Assembly: GCF_026870175.2 (NCBI RefSeq)
Contig: NZ_CP113977.2
Coordinates: 248,001 to 312,000 of the forward strand
DNA length: 64,000 bases
DNA from: Flavobacterium aestivum
GTDB lineage: Bacteria > Bacteroidota > Bacteroidia > Flavobacteriales > Flavobacteriaceae
Direction of reading: 5' to 3'
Part shown: in pieces, positions 34,526 to 44,176 of the stretch
How the letters are laid out: each line of letters opens with the position of its first letter
Position numbering within the stretch: position 1 is the first letter of the stretch
Made by a program: the position numbers and the translations under genes
The notes under the pieces: generated by a model
The model's input: only the letters and a program-made list of their open reading frames with translations
Databases searched by the model: none
Told to the model about the DNA's origin: nothing

Positions 34526-35008
34526 ATGTTAATAATGATTGCTGCAGTAGCAGAAAATAATGCCCTTGGAAAAAACAACGAACTGGTTTGGCATCTGCCA
34601 AATGATTTTAAAAGATTTAAATCATTAACCACGGGACATCATATTATAATGGGGAGAAAAACATTTGAAAGCTTCCCCAAACCTCTTCCTAATAGAACTC
34701 ATATCGTAATCACAAGACAAAAAGACTATCATCCAGAAGGCTGCATTGTAGTTGACAGCATAGAAAAAGCAATTGCTATTTGCCCAAAAGATGAAACATC
34801 ATTTATTATTGGAGGCGGAGAAATATACACTCTGGGACTTCCTTACGCAGATCAGTTAGAAATCACAAGGGTACATCATAGTTTTGAAGCCGATGCTTTT
34901 TTTCCAGAAATCAACCCCGATCATTGGAAAGAAATTTTTACAGAATTTAATCCTATTGACGACAAACATCTTTATAGTTACACCTATCAAACTTACGTAA
35001 AGAAATAA
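34526..35008 (+). CDS. folA: Dihydrofolate reductase
   Basis: Reduces dihydrofolate to tetrahydrofolate with NADPH. The 160 residues have IAAVAENNALGKNNELVWHL with the following PND (WHLPND, substrate carboxylate), HIIMGRKTFESF (cofactor binding) and FIIGGGEIYTLGLPYAD (the GG hinge). It pairs functionally with thyA located 530 bp upstream. Confidence 0.96.
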   Translation: MLIMIAAVAENNALGKNNELVWHLPNDFKRFKSLTTGHHIIMGRKTFESFPKPLPNRTHIVITRQKDYHPEGCIVVDSIEKAIAICPKDETSFIIGGGEIYTLGLPYADQLEITRVHHSFEADAFFPEINPDHWKEIFTEFNPIDDKHLYSYTYQTYVKK

Positions 35009-35038
35009 AAAAAACATCCCAAAAAGGGATGTTTCAAT
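35008..35038. terminator. Terminator after folA
   Basis: AAACATCCC (35012-35020) pairs with GGGATGTTT (35026-35034); A-runs precede and a mixed T-run follows. It lies between convergent folA and the 35060 gene and may serve both. Confidence 0.75.
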
Positions 35039-35059
35039 TTAAATGATTAGAGGAATGAC

Positions 35060-35377
35060 CTACTCTTGTAATAAAATTTGATAACATAATATACAAATTA
35101 CAAATATCATTATAACTCCAGAGATGAAGACAATGCTATTTGAAGTTTTTTGAGAGTACAACTCAAAAAAACCTTTAGTACCAAATACCACAAAGGTACT
35201 AAAGGCAAAGAAAATTAAAATTTCCAAAAACAAATTTAATCCTAAGAACGTGTTTTGCGCTTTTAAAACAATACCACCATTACTGACAGTACCTTCAAAA
35301 AAAATTACAAGAACAAATGAGATAAATAGCGCAAGAAGCATCCATTTGATTTGGGTCATTACTTCCCTCTTAATCAT
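35060..35377 (-). CDS. Small hypothetical membrane protein
   Basis: 105 residues with three hydrophobic segments (about 11-27, 49-67 and 82-101), no recognised domain and no signal peptide cleavage site. The start could be ATG 35377 or the second Met at residue 7. It lies alone between the convergent folA and divergent menG. A real but uncharacterised inner-membrane protein is likely because the hydrophobic pattern is regular. Confidence 0.6.
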   Translation of the reverse strand: MIKREVMTQIKWMLLALFISFVLVIFFEGTVSNGGIVLKAQNTFLGLNLFLEILIFFAFSTFVVFGTKGFFELYSQKTSNSIVFISGVIMIFVICILCYQILLQE

Positions 35378-35572
35378 TCATTAAATATTTAAAATTTAAA
35401 GTACAAACTTCCGCAATAAAAACAGGAACCACAATACCCACTTTTAGTGATATTTCATTTTTTTTTCTTCTGCCAAAATCATTCAATTATCATAAAATAG
35501 CATCAAAATCCGATGATTTAATAAAGTTTCATTCAAATTTAAAAACGCATTTATTGTTTATCCAGTTTATGT

Positions 35573-35580
35573 TATATTTG
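35573..35580 (+). promoter_or_regulatory. menG -7 box
   Basis: TATATTTG is an exact TAnnTTTG match 14 bp before the ATG at 35595. The leader would be very short. Confidence 0.5.
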
Positions 35581-35594
35581 TACAAACAAAAAAA

Positions 35595-36326
35595 ATGTCG
35601 AAAGAAATCACACCCTACAAAAATTCAAAACTTAGCAAAAAAGAACAGGTTGCTGCAATGTTTGATAAAATCTCTGGAAACTACGACAATCTTAATCGTG
35701 TCATTTCGTTTGGTATAGATGTTAAGTGGAGAAAAAAGGTTCTACAGTTAGTTGCCAAAACCAATCCTGAAAATATTTTAGACATCGCCACAGGTACTGG
35801 AGATTTAGCTATTTTAATGTCTAAAACAAATGCTAAAAAAATCATTGGATTAGACATTTCCCCAGGAATGCTTGAAATAGGAGTGAAAAAAATTGCCGAC
35901 AAAGGTCTATCCGAAACAATCGAAATGGTTTTGGGAGATTCGGAAAATATGCCTTTTGAAGATCATTTTTTTGACGCAATAACTGTAGCTTTTGGTGTAA
36001 GAAACTTTGAACATTTAGAAAAAGGACTCTCGGAAATTTTAAGAGTTTTAAAACCCGGAGGGATTTTCGTTATTTTAGAAACCTCAGTTCCAGACAAAAC
36101 GCCTTATAAACAAGGCTACAAATTCTACAGTAACAATATATTACCAATCATAGGAAAATTATTTTCTAAAGACGATGTTGCTTATGGTTACCTATCAGAA
36201 TCTGCTGCTTCGTTTCCTTATGGAGAAGCATTAAACAATATTTTACGAAAAACTGGGTTTATAGATGTTGTTGCCATGCCTCAAACATTTGGCGTTGCAA
36301 CCATTTACTCAGCTTCAAAAAAATAA
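35595..36326 (+). CDS. ubiE: Demethylmenaquinone methyltransferase (UbiE/MenG)
   Basis: SAM-dependent methyltransferase of the last menaquinone step. The 243 residues show the family start [20 protein letters not shown], the SAM motif [25 protein letters not shown] [20 protein letters not shown] with GVRNFE, and [13 protein letters not shown]. Bacteroidota use menaquinone, so the menaquinone role is preferred. It is followed after 24 bp by porT. Confidence 0.94.
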   Translation: MSKEITPYKNSKLSKKEQVAAMFDKISGNYDNLNRVISFGIDVKWRKKVLQLVAKTNPENILDIATGTGDLAILMSKTNAKKIIGLDISPGMLEIGVKKIADKGLSETIEMVLGDSENMPFEDHFFDAITVAFGVRNFEHLEKGLSEILRVLKPGGIFVILETSVPDKTPYKQGYKFYSNNILPIIGKLFSKDDVAYGYLSESAASFPYGEALNNILRKTGFIDVVAMPQTFGVATIYSASKK

Positions 36327-36350
36327 TACTGAAAAACATTCAGCGTAAAT

Positions 36351-37055
36351 ATGAAAAAATTAATTGCACTTGTTTTGATAGTTTTTGCTTTAAATGGAAA
36401 CGCTCAAAATTCGAAAGGAATATTTAGCAAGGATCCTATAATAAATTTGGAAAATTGGCAAAAACGCAAAATTTATTTTGGCTTCTATTTGGGCTTCAAC
36501 TCTTATGATTTCAAAATTGATTATAAAACAGTTGGACCAGATATTAAAGTAGATGCCCCAGTAGGTTTTAATGTTGGTATAGTTGCTGATGTTAGGCTAC
36601 AGGAGTATCTGAATTTACGTTTTGAACCAGGTTTATATTATTCCAGTAAAACCTTTCATTACCCGAATTTCACTTCCCAAAGCGATGCTACCAGAGAGGT
36701 AAATGGTACTTACATTCATTTTCCTTTATTATTAAAATTTTCATCACTTAGAACCGGAAACATACGTCCTTATTTACTTGGAGGTGTATCTGCAAACTTA
36801 AATTTATCCAGTAATGCAAAATCTTTAGACGACAATCTAGAGGAACGTTTTAGAGTAAAATCCTGGACTACGAATTATGAACTGGGCTTTGGAATTGATA
36901 TATTTTCAGAATATTTCATTTTCTCCCCATCAATTAGAGGTTCTTTTGGAATTTCAGATGAGTTAATTCGTGATAATGATCCAAATAGTCCTTGGACAAG
37001 TAATATTGAATCTATGAAATCAAGAGGGGTTTTAATTAATTTTACTTTCCACTAA
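36351..37055 (+). CDS. porT: PorT/SprT-like outer-membrane beta-barrel protein (type IX secretion)
   Basis: A 234-residue exported protein with a signal peptide (KKLIALVLIVFALNGNAQ) and eight or so amphipathic strands typical of the PorT outer-membrane family, ending FTFH. YFGFYLGFNSYDFKIDY, LRFEPGLYYSSKTFHY and FIFSPSIRGSFGISDEL are PorT-like. In other flavobacteria the PorT/SprT gene also neighbours ubiE (recollection). PorT is needed for type IX secretion of gingipain-like and gliding proteins. The assignment rests on length, motif style and context. A generic porin-family protein is the alternative. Confidence 0.75.
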   Translation: MKKLIALVLIVFALNGNAQNSKGIFSKDPIINLENWQKRKIYFGFYLGFNSYDFKIDYKTVGPDIKVDAPVGFNVGIVADVRLQEYLNLRFEPGLYYSSKTFHYPNFTSQSDATREVNGTYIHFPLLLKFSSLRTGNIRPYLLGGVSANLNLSSNAKSLDDNLEERFRVKSWTTNYELGFGIDIFSEYFIFSPSIRGSFGISDELIRDNDPNSPWTSNIESMKSRGVLINFTFH

Positions 37056-37078
37056 AATTTTCATTTCAATTTTACTGC

Positions 37079-37807
37079 TTAATTTCGTCTACTGAATTCA
37101 CTTAAAATAATTGCGGTTGCTGTAGCTACATTTAAGCTTTCTGTTTCTTGAAGATCACCAAAACGTGGAATAGTTAGTCTTTTTTGAATCAATTTTTCCA
37201 AATCCTTTGAAATTCCGTTAGCTTCATTACCCATTATTATTATTCCTTCTTGGGGCAAATCTGTTTTATAAATATTAGTGCCATCCATAAATGTCCCAAA
37301 AACAGGCAACTTGGTTTCGGATATAAAAGCGTTCAAATCTATATAATTCACATTTACTCTAGCAATAGACCCCATAGTAGCCTGAACTACTTTTGGATTA
37401 AAAATATCAACGGTTTCTTTTGAACACAACAACTGTTTGATTCCAAACCAATCACATAGTCTTAAAATAGTACCCAAATTTCCTGGATCCCTAACAGAAT
37501 CCAATGCTAGTATCAAACCAGAATTGACTTTTTTCTTTTCTGAAGGAATTTTAAATACCGCTAAACAAGTATTAGGAGTTGCTAATGCACTAATTTTATT
37601 TAGTTCACTTTCTGAAATAATTGTTTTTTTATCAGCTGATATTGAATCAAAATCTGGCTTTGTTGTATAAAGATGTTCTAACTCAAAATTTGATTTTACT
37701 AATTCTTGAATTACTTTTACGCCCTCGGCAAAAAACAACTGATTTGCAAAACGATGTTTTTTTTGTTGTAAACTCGATATAAGCTTTATTTGGTTTTTAC
37801 TAAGCAT
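37079..37807 (-). CDS. TrmH/SpoU-family RNA 2'-O-methyltransferase
   Basis: Knotted SPOUT methyltransferase acting on tRNA or rRNA. From ATG 37807 the protein has 242 residues: a substrate-binding N-terminal domain (KNQIKLISSLQQKKHR), then motif 1 LALDSVRDPGNLGTILR, motif 2 IIIMGNEANGIS and motif 3 LTIPRFGDLQETESLNVATA, all intact. The open frame runs up to 37864, but the extra 19 residues precede the conserved start and overlap the divergent gene. The target nucleotide is unknown. Confidence 0.92.
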   Translation of the reverse strand: MLSKNQIKLISSLQQKKHRFANQLFFAEGVKVIQELVKSNFELEHLYTTKPDFDSISADKKTIISESELNKISALATPNTCLAVFKIPSEKKKVNSGLILALDSVRDPGNLGTILRLCDWFGIKQLLCSKETVDIFNPKVVQATMGSIARVNVNYIDLNAFISETKLPVFGTFMDGTNIYKTDLPQEGIIIMGNEANGISKDLEKLIQKRLTIPRFGDLQETESLNVATATAIILSEFSRRN

Positions 37808-37814
37808 AAAAAAA

Positions 37815-37822
37815 TGTACTTT
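37815..37822 (+). promoter_or_regulatory. -7 box of the BamA-like lipoprotein gene
   Basis: TACTTTTG is an exact TAnnTTTG match 34 bp before ATG 37856. It supports the start at that ATG and lies just behind the divergent methyltransferase start (37807). Confidence 0.5.
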
Positions 37823-37855
37823 TGAATTAAATATTTTATAACAATTGAATCCCGC

Positions 37856-40492
37856 ATGCCCCAAAAAAAATTATCTTATACAATAAAAAAGAGCACCGAA
37901 AATTTTCGGGATAACAATCTTGGGCGAACAAAACTTTTTCTGAAGAAAAAGAATTTTACAAAAATATCATTATTTATCCTAATTAGTATCCTTTTCTATG
38001 CCTGTAATTCAGAAAAGAGAGTTCCTGCCAGAAAACAACTTCTTATAAAAAATGAAATTACCGAAAATGGTAAATTAACTAAGAATCAAAACATATACGA
38101 TCAACTGTATCAACAACCAAATTCTTCTATATTAGGATATCGCATGTTGTTGAATGTATATAACTTAGCCAACCCTAATCCAGATTCTACATTTAATTTA
38201 AAATATAAAAACAAAGAAAAAAAATACAACAGAGAAGTAAGATGGCTTTCCGAGAAGCAAATAGGAAGACTTCGTAAATCTTTTTGGTATCACGGAATAC
38301 ATACTTTTTTGAAAGAAACAGGTGAAGCTCCCGTTATTGTAGACACAGTAAAATCAAAAAAATCATTAATACGTCTTAAAAGTCATTATTTTAATAATGG
38401 TTACTTTAATGTTAAAGCCTCATATAAAATAGACTCTTTAAGTCCTAAAAAAGCCGGAGTCAAATATGATGTCGTAACTGGAAACCCATTTTTTCTAGAT
38501 ACTATAACAACCTCTATACAGACACCTGTTTTAGATTCTCTTTACAAAACAAAGAAATCATTAATAGTATCTGGAAACCAATATAAAACGGAAGATTTTG
38601 AAAACGAAAAAGATCGGATAAGCACCCTTTTTAGAAATAATGGTGCCTATCGTTTCCAACCCAACTATGTAACTTTTGACATTGACACTATTCATAAAAA
38701 AGACAAAGCAAACATCAATTTAAGCATAGACAATTATTCGTATCAACAAAATGACTCAACTAAAACAGAACCATTTAAGATATACAAAATTAGCGACATC
38801 AACATTTATACAGATTATACAAACGCGAATCACAATTCTAAAATTAAAGATAGTGCCACCTATAACAATATGAACTTGTATGGGTATAACAAAATAAAAT
38901 ACACTCCGCATGCCATTACCGATGCGGTATTTATTACCAAAGGAGGTTTATTCGCAGACTATAAAACCGTATTATCTACACGTTATTTAAACAATCTTAA
39001 AATTTTTAATTACCCAACTATTCAATACGAAATAGACAAAAGAGATAAAACTGCACAATCTTTAATTGCAAACATTTATTTAACGCCTCGCAAAAGATAC
39101 AGCTTTGGTTATACTTTAGACTTAACCCATTCTAATATTGAAGATTTTGGTATAGCCGGAAGTATTACAGAAACAGTACGAAATGTATTTAATGGCGCCG
39201 AAACACTGGAAATTTCAGCACGAGGAAATATTGGTGCTTCTAATGACATTGCGGATCCAGGTGATAGCTTTTTTAACGTTTCAGAATATGGTTTGGATGC
39301 AAAACTTAACTTTCCGCGAATTTTATTTCCATTTAAAACAGAAAAGATCATTCCTAAAAGTATGATCCCCTCTACTGTAATGAGTGTAGGATTTTCAAAA
39401 CAAACCAATATTGGATTAGACAAAGAAAGTTTTAGTGCTATTTATTCTTATAGCTGGTCTCCAAAAAGAAATAATACAACACGTTTAGACCTTTTTAATA
39501 TTCAGTTTGTAAATAACCTGAATCCAGAAAACTACTATAACGTATACGGTAGTTCATACGACGCGCTTAACACTATTGCCAAAAAGTATAATACAAACAC
39601 TACTTATGTTGACACAAATAATAATTTGATTATAGAAAGCGGGACAATGGGTTTTACAAATGACGTTTTATCCGACAAAACTTCATTACAACCAAGTGAT
39701 CCCGATTATCAAAATGTAAACAGTATTGAAAAACAAAGAATCAGGCTTACTGACAATGATTTCATCATGGCTACTAATCTTGTTTTTACCAAAACGACTA
39801 AAAAAGATTTACAAGACAATGATTTCTACATGTTTAGAACCAAAATAGAATCTGCCGGTACATTATTATCAGCCATTTCAAGCATTGGAAATTTGCCTAA
39901 AAACTCAAACGGAAATTACGAAATTTTCAATCTAGAATATGCTGAATATTTTAAAACCGAATTCGACTTTGTTAAATATTGGGGTATCGACAAAGGAAAA
40001 GTTTTTGCAATGAGAACCTTTTTTGGAATAGCAATCCCTTATGGAAATTCAAATTTTATTCCATTTACCAAAAGTTATTATGCTGGAGGATCTAATGATA
40101 ATAGAGGATGGCAGCCCTATCGTCTAGGACCTGGAAGCAGCACTTCAACAAATAACTTTAATGAAGCCAATTTAAAAATTGCAATTAGTGGAGAATATCG
40201 ATTCTTAATTGGAGGTAAATTCAATGGAGCTCTTTTTGCAGATGCAGGTAACATCTGGAATGTATTTGACGGTACTACTTATGAACCCGCCAAACTTTCG
40301 AGCATAAAAGATTTGAGCAAAATAGCTTTAGGTACAGGTTTTGGTTTGCGATATGATTTTGGCTTTTTTGTAGTTAGAGTAGATATTGGGTTTAAAACTT
40401 ACAATCCAGCCAATGAATCTGGGGATAGATGGTTCTCTCAGTATAATTTTGCCAACTCAGTTTTTAATTTTGGTATAAATTACCCTTTCTAA
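37856..40492 (+). CDS. BamA/TamA-family outer-membrane lipoprotein (D15 surface antigen)
   Basis: An 878-residue Omp85-like protein. A basic N-terminus of about 36 residues precedes a hydrophobic stretch and lipobox-like FYAC (residue about 49), so it may be a lipoprotein. The long n-region leaves the true start open. POTRA-like repeats lie in the first half. The second half is a 16-strand-type barrel with the conserved end FGLRYDFGFFVVRVDIGF and the final NFGINYPF. The GGSNDNRGWQPYRLGPG stretch equals the RGF/VRGY lid-lock region of Omp85. It probably inserts or exports envelope proteins (TamA-like), distinct from the essential BamA. Confidence 0.88.
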   Translation: MPQKKLSYTIKKSTENFRDNNLGRTKLFLKKKNFTKISLFILISILFYACNSEKRVPARKQLLIKNEITENGKLTKNQNIYDQLYQQPNSSILGYRMLLNVYNLANPNPDSTFNLKYKNKEKKYNREVRWLSEKQIGRLRKSFWYHGIHTFLKETGEAPVIVDTVKSKKSLIRLKSHYFNNGYFNVKASYKIDSLSPKKAGVKYDVVTGNPFFLDTITTSIQTPVLDSLYKTKKSLIVSGNQYKTEDFENEKDRISTLFRNNGAYRFQPNYVTFDIDTIHKKDKANINLSIDNYSYQQNDSTKTEPFKIYKISDINIYTDYTNANHNSKIKDSATYNNMNLYGYNKIKYTPHAITDAVFITKGGLFADYKTVLSTRYLNNLKIFNYPTIQYEIDKRDKTAQSLIANIYLTPRKRYSFGYTLDLTHSNIEDFGIAGSITETVRNVFNGAETLEISARGNIGASNDIADPGDSFFNVSEYGLDAKLNFPRILFPFKTEKIIPKSMIPSTVMSVGFSKQTNIGLDKESFSAIYSYSWSPKRNNTTRLDLFNIQFVNNLNPENYYNVYGSSYDALNTIAKKYNTNTTYVDTNNNLIIESGTMGFTNDVLSDKTSLQPSDPDYQNVNSIEKQRIRLTDNDFIMATNLVFTKTTKKDLQDNDFYMFRTKIESAGTLLSAISSIGNLPKNSNGNYEIFNLEYAEYFKTEFDFVKYWGIDKGKVFAMRTFFGIAIPYGNSNFIPFTKSYYAGGSNDNRGWQPYRLGPGSSTSTNNFNEANLKIAISGEYRFLIGGKFNGALFADAGNIWNVFDGTTYEPAKLSSIKDLSKIALGTGFGLRYDFGFFVVRVDIGFKTYNPANESGDRWFSQYNFANSVFNFGINYPF

Positions 40493-40506
40493 TGCTAATT
40501 AATTCT

Positions 40507-40514
40507 TATTTTTG
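40507..40514 (+). promoter_or_regulatory. fba -7 box
   Basis: TATTTTTG is an exact TAnnTTTG match 43 bp before the fba ATG. Confidence 0.5.
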
Positions 40515-40556
40515 CAGCTTATAATCTAAAAAACTAAAAAACTTAAAGAAATTACA

Positions 40557-41624
40557 ATGGCACACAACATTAAACCAGGAGTTGCTACAGGCGATCAAGT
40601 ACAAGAGATTTTCAATTATGCAAAAGAAAAAGGTTTTGCCTTACCTGCTGTAAATGTAACAGGTTCAGACACTATAAATGGGGTACTTGAAACTGCTGCA
40701 AAACTAAATGCACCAGTTATCATTCAATTCTCAAATGGTGGAGCACAATTTAATGCTGGAAAAGGACTTTCTAATGCTGGTGAAAAATCGGCTATTGCTG
40801 GTGGTATTGCTGGAGCAAAACACATTCATACCTTAGCAGAAGCATACGGAGCAACTGTAATTTTGCATACTGATCACTGTGCTAAAAAATTATTACCTTG
40901 GATTGATGGACTATTAGATGCTTCTGAAGCACATTTTGCTGCTACAGGAAAACCATTATTTTCATCACATATGATTGACTTATCTGAAGAGCCAATCGAA
41001 GAAAATATCGAAATCTGCAAAGGATATTTAGAGAGAATGAGCAAAATGGGAATGACACTAGAAATTGAACTTGGTATTACAGGTGGTGAAGAAGACGGTG
41101 TTGACAACTCTAATGTTGATAGCTCAAAATTATATACTCAACCAGAAGAAGTAGCTTATGCTTACGAAGAATTATCTAAAATAAGCCCAAGATTCACAAT
41201 TGCAGCTGCTTTTGGTAACGTTCATGGAGTTTACAAACCAGGTAATGTAAAATTAACTCCAAAAATCTTAAAAAATTCTCAAGACTACGTTCAAGAAAAA
41301 TTCAAAACCGGGCCAAACCCTGTTGATTTCGTTTTCCACGGTGGATCAGGCTCTACTTTAGAAGAAATCAGAGAAGGAATTAGCTATGGTGTTATAAAAA
41401 TGAATATTGACACTGACTTGCAATTTGCATTTACAGAAGGTGTTCGTGACTTTGTACTTAACAATATCGAGTACCTTAAAACTCAAATTGGAAATCCTGA
41501 AGGAGCTGACGTACCAAACAAAAAACATTACGACCCAAGAAAATGGTTGCGTGAAGGTGAATCTACCTTCAATGCGAGACTTGAGCAAGCTTTTGCTGAC
41601 TTAAATAACGTGAATACACTATAA
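40557..41624 (+). CDS. fba: Fructose-bisphosphate aldolase, class II
   Basis: Zinc-dependent aldolase of glycolysis and gluconeogenesis. The 355 residues match the class IIA (E. coli FbaA) type in length. The zinc ligands appear in VILHTDHCAKKLLPW and later HGVYKPGNV and VFHGGSGSTLEEI; MNIDTDLQFAFT follows. It lies 70 bp before accD; the gap has TCTAAAATC repeats. Confidence 0.96.
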   Translation: MAHNIKPGVATGDQVQEIFNYAKEKGFALPAVNVTGSDTINGVLETAAKLNAPVIIQFSNGGAQFNAGKGLSNAGEKSAIAGGIAGAKHIHTLAEAYGATVILHTDHCAKKLLPWIDGLLDASEAHFAATGKPLFSSHMIDLSEEPIEENIEICKGYLERMSKMGMTLEIELGITGGEEDGVDNSNVDSSKLYTQPEEVAYAYEELSKISPRFTIAAAFGNVHGVYKPGNVKLTPKILKNSQDYVQEKFKTGPNPVDFVFHGGSGSTLEEIREGISYGVIKMNIDTDLQFAFTEGVRDFVLNNIEYLKTQIGNPEGADVPNKKHYDPRKWLREGESTFNARLEQAFADLNNVNTL

Positions 41625-41629
41625 TTTTA

Positions 41630-41690
41630 CATTTTAGATTTTAGACTTCACGAGGAAATCTAAAATCTAAAATCTTAGATCTAAAATAAT
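41630..41690. repeat. TCTAAAATC-type repeats between fba and accD
   Basis: TTTTAGATTTTAGA and its complement TCTAAAATCTAAAA lie 10-20 bp apart (about 41632-41670), with another copy after. They form a hairpin without a clear U-tract. The same repeat word is found at 31259-31320. Confidence 0.55.
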
Positions 41691-41694
41691 AAAA

Positions 41695-42549
41695 ATGGCT
41701 TGGTTTAAAAGAAAAGAAAAAGGAATTACTACGGCTACCGAAGACAAAATGGACATCCCAAAAGGCCTTTGGTACAAATCACCTACCGGTAAAATTATTG
41801 ATGCTGATGAATTGGCTCGTAATTTATTTGTAAGCCCCGAAGATGGTTTCCATGTTAGAATTGGAAGTGCAGCCTATTTTGATATTTTATTTGACAACAA
41901 TGAATTTGTTGAATTAGATAAAAACATGACTTCTAAAGATCCTTTGCATTTTGTTGATACAAAAAAATATGCAGACCGATTAAAAGAGGTTATGGAAAAA
42001 ACTCAACTTAAAGATGCTGTTCGTACTGGTGTTGGAAAATCTAAAGGCAAAGAATTAGTAATTTGCTGTATGGATTTTGCTTTTATCGGTGGATCAATGG
42101 GAGCTGTTGTAGGTGAGAAAATTGCAAGAGGAATTGATCATGCTATCAAAAACAAATTACCATTTGTAATGATCTCTAAATCAGGTGGTGCCAGAATGAT
42201 GGAAGCTGCTTATTCATTAATGCAATTAGCAAAAACATCTGTAAAATTAGCTCAATTGGCCGAAGCGAAGTTACCTTATATCTCACTTTGTACCGACCCA
42301 ACAACAGGAGGAACTACTGCCTCATATGCTATGCTTGGGGATATTAATATTTCTGAACCAGGTGCCTTAATTGGATTTGCTGGACCAAGGGTAGTTAGAG
42401 ATACTACTGGAAAAGATTTACCAGAAGGTTTTCAAACAGCCGAATTTCTTCTTGAACATGGTTTCTTAGATTTTATTACAGCCAGAAAAGAATTGAAAGA
42501 TAAAATCAACTTATATATCGATTTGATTCAAAATAATGAAATTAGATAG
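41695..42549 (+). CDS. accD: Acetyl-CoA carboxylase carboxyltransferase subunit beta (zinc-ribbon cysteines absent)
   Basis: With AccA it transfers the carboxyl group from biotin to acetyl-CoA for fatty-acid synthesis. The 284 residues contain the carboxyltransferase core: [53 protein letters not shown] and GFAGPRVV. The N-terminal zinc ribbon is altered. Where E. coli has two CxxC pairs, this protein has WYKSPTG and [12 protein letters not shown], with no cysteine. The core is intact, so it should still be active. Confidence 0.94.
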   Translation: MAWFKRKEKGITTATEDKMDIPKGLWYKSPTGKIIDADELARNLFVSPEDGFHVRIGSAAYFDILFDNNEFVELDKNMTSKDPLHFVDTKKYADRLKEVMEKTQLKDAVRTGVGKSKGKELVICCMDFAFIGGSMGAVVGEKIARGIDHAIKNKLPFVMISKSGGARMMEAAYSLMQLAKTSVKLAQLAEAKLPYISLCTDPTTGGTTASYAMLGDINISEPGALIGFAGPRVVRDTTGKDLPEGFQTAEFLLEHGFLDFITARKELKDKINLYIDLIQNNEIR

Positions 42550-42569
42550 TTTCAAAACTTCTAAAACAT

Positions 42570-42607
42570 AAAAATCCCAAGAAAATTGCTTCTTGGGATT
42601 TTTTTAT
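42570..42607 (+). terminator. accD terminator
   Basis: AATCCCAAGAA (42573-42583) pairs with TTCTTGGGATT (42590-42600), followed by TTTTTTT. Confidence 0.9.
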
Positions 42608-42630
42608 ATCTTTATTTTAAATCTTATTGT

Positions 42631-43275
42631 ATGGGAAGAATTTTTATTGGTTTTGTGATTTGTTTACTTTTTTTCAATTGCAAAAAGAAAGAAAATGAGA
42701 TTGTGGCAAAAAACGAGCCTTATGTTATTTCATATGAAAATGAGAAACTTCAAAAGTATTATGATTCATTAAATAAAAATACAGAGAGAAAAGTTCTTCC
42801 TCCATCAACAAAAGGATTTTTCTATGGTGAAAGTCAGCTTATTGTTGATAAAAGAGGTTTTTTTTATTTTTATCAGAGAGAGTATATTCCAATCTTCTGT
42901 AGTTATCGTAGAGAGAAAGATTCACTTCCTTTTTTTCAAGATTTAAAGCCTAAAGATATTGTTATAATTCCACAAATGGATTTATATGATTTCATTTCTG
43001 AGAACATTTTAAAAAAAGAGAAAGGAAGGCAAATTTTAATAATTGCCTCACAAAGTGATACTATTAAAAATGAACTTTTTTTAAATTTTTTGAAAAGAAC
43101 TACTATTCAATCCTATTACATTAGAAGAACAACCCAAGAAGAAGATACTGTTTTAAAATACAAGAAAAATTGCGAGTATTACGATTTTAAAGATATTAAA
43201 TGGGACAAAGCAAAAATAAAATTTCCTGAGTATGTAAAACTTACAAAAAAACTGATAACAAAGAATCCCGATTGA
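42631..43275 (+). CDS. Hypothetical lipoprotein
   Basis: From ATG 42631 the protein has 214 residues and starts MGRIFIGFVICLLFFNCKKK, a lipoprotein signal with Cys17 in the lipobox (LFFNC). The frame is open to 42586, but that would start inside the accD terminator. The rest is rich in Lys, Glu and Tyr with no domain I recognise. It is expected to be membrane-anchored in the periplasm or outer membrane. It is flanked by terminators on both sides and so is an isolated gene. Confidence 0.7.
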   Translation: MGRIFIGFVICLLFFNCKKKENEIVAKNEPYVISYENEKLQKYYDSLNKNTERKVLPPSTKGFFYGESQLIVDKRGFFYFYQREYIPIFCSYRREKDSLPFFQDLKPKDIVIIPQMDLYDFISENILKKEKGRQILIIASQSDTIKNELFLNFLKRTTIQSYYIRRTTQEEDTVLKYKKNCEYYDFKDIKWDKAKIKFPEYVKLTKKLITKNPD

Positions 43276-43291
43276 ATCGGGATTTTGTTTA
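43262..43291. terminator. Terminator shared by convergent genes
   Basis: AATCCCGAT (43264-43272) pairs with ATCGGGATT (43276-43284) around TGA, with a T-run after. It overlaps the last codons of the lipoprotein gene and lies just beyond the stop of the convergent cupin-like gene. Confidence 0.8.
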
Positions 43292-43294
43292 ATA

Positions 43295-44176
43295 TTATTT
43301 TGGTTTCCCATTTTTAAGTTCTTTTTCTGCGATTTTAAATGTCAATTTCTCACGCCATTTTGCATAACGCTCTTTAAAAATCACTTTTATGGCACTATCT
43401 ACCGCACCGTGCATAAACAAACTCCAAACACTCGCCATTTTCCTGGTTATTGATCTATCCCATGCACGAAGTGTCAAAGAGAAAGAGCCATCTATATAAC
43501 GCATCCAATGCCACATTCCAGTTGGCATAAATAAAGTATCTCCATGCTCTAAGAAAACTTCATATCCTTCTACTCCTTTTAAAGCTGGGAATTTCTCAAA
43601 ATCAGGATTAGTAACATCATAATCTTCTAAGGCATAAGTGGTGTTAGGAATACAATAAAGTCTTTTTTTCCACTTATAATCAAACAATATTATGTGTTTT
43701 CTTCCTCCAAAATGGGTATGAAAAAGATGTGGTAAATCTATATCATAATGTAAAAAAGTAATAGCCTTTGAGCCACCAAAAAACATAGCTGGCATACTTT
43801 CGATAAATCCTCCCATTAAATCTTTAGGAACTTTTATATCATTAACCAAATCTGGCCTATGTTTAAACAGATTAAAGAAAAAGATCCGTAAGTCAGTTGG
43901 CTCTCTTTTTATTAAGTCAAGATACTCACCAAATTTCATACTAGCAATAGAGGAATTGATCACTTTGGCTGGATCAGCTTTGGAATTATCGACTAATTTA
44001 ACTTCAATATCTCCTGCAATTTGTTTGAAATAATCGGTAGACCATTTTTCTCTGGCCGGCCAATCTTTAGTTAATCCTTTTATGATTAATGGCTTTTTTT
44101 TATCCAAATAGTTTTTCTTGAAATCTTCTCTAGTAATAGACTCAACGGTATCAACTGGTTTAAAAATAAAGCTCAT
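43295..44176 (-). CDS. JmjC/cupin-8 domain protein (putative Fe(II)/2-oxoglutarate oxygenase)
   Basis: A 293-residue protein of the cupin-like (Cupin_8, FIH/JmjC-like) family. KPLIIKGLTKDWPAREKWS is the typical N-terminal segment. FLHYDIDLPHLFHTHFGGRK supplies the HxD iron ligands and the Lys region, and GDTLFMPTGMWHWMRYID holds the distal histidine. Members hydroxylate proteins or small molecules; this one has no known substrate. The C-terminal helical part (RKMASVWSLFMHGAVDSAIK) is extra to the core. Single gene. Confidence 0.88.
   Translation of the reverse strand: MSFIFKPVDTVESITREDFKKNYLDKKKPLIIKGLTKDWPAREKWSTDYFKQIAGDIEVKLVDNSKADPAKVINSSIASMKFGEYLDLIKREPTDLRIFFFNLFKHRPDLVNDIKVPKDLMGGFIESMPAMFFGGSKAITFLHYDIDLPHLFHTHFGGRKHIILFDYKWKKRLYCIPNTTYALEDYDVTNPDFEKFPALKGVEGYEVFLEHGDTLFMPTGMWHWMRYIDGSFSLTLRAWDRSITRKMASVWSLFMHGAVDSAIKVIFKERYAKWREKLTFKIAEKELKNGKPK

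Noticed and set aside
37808..37864. 19-codon extension of the TrmH-family gene
   Set aside because: It overlaps the start of the divergent gene and its promoter, and is not part of the conserved protein.
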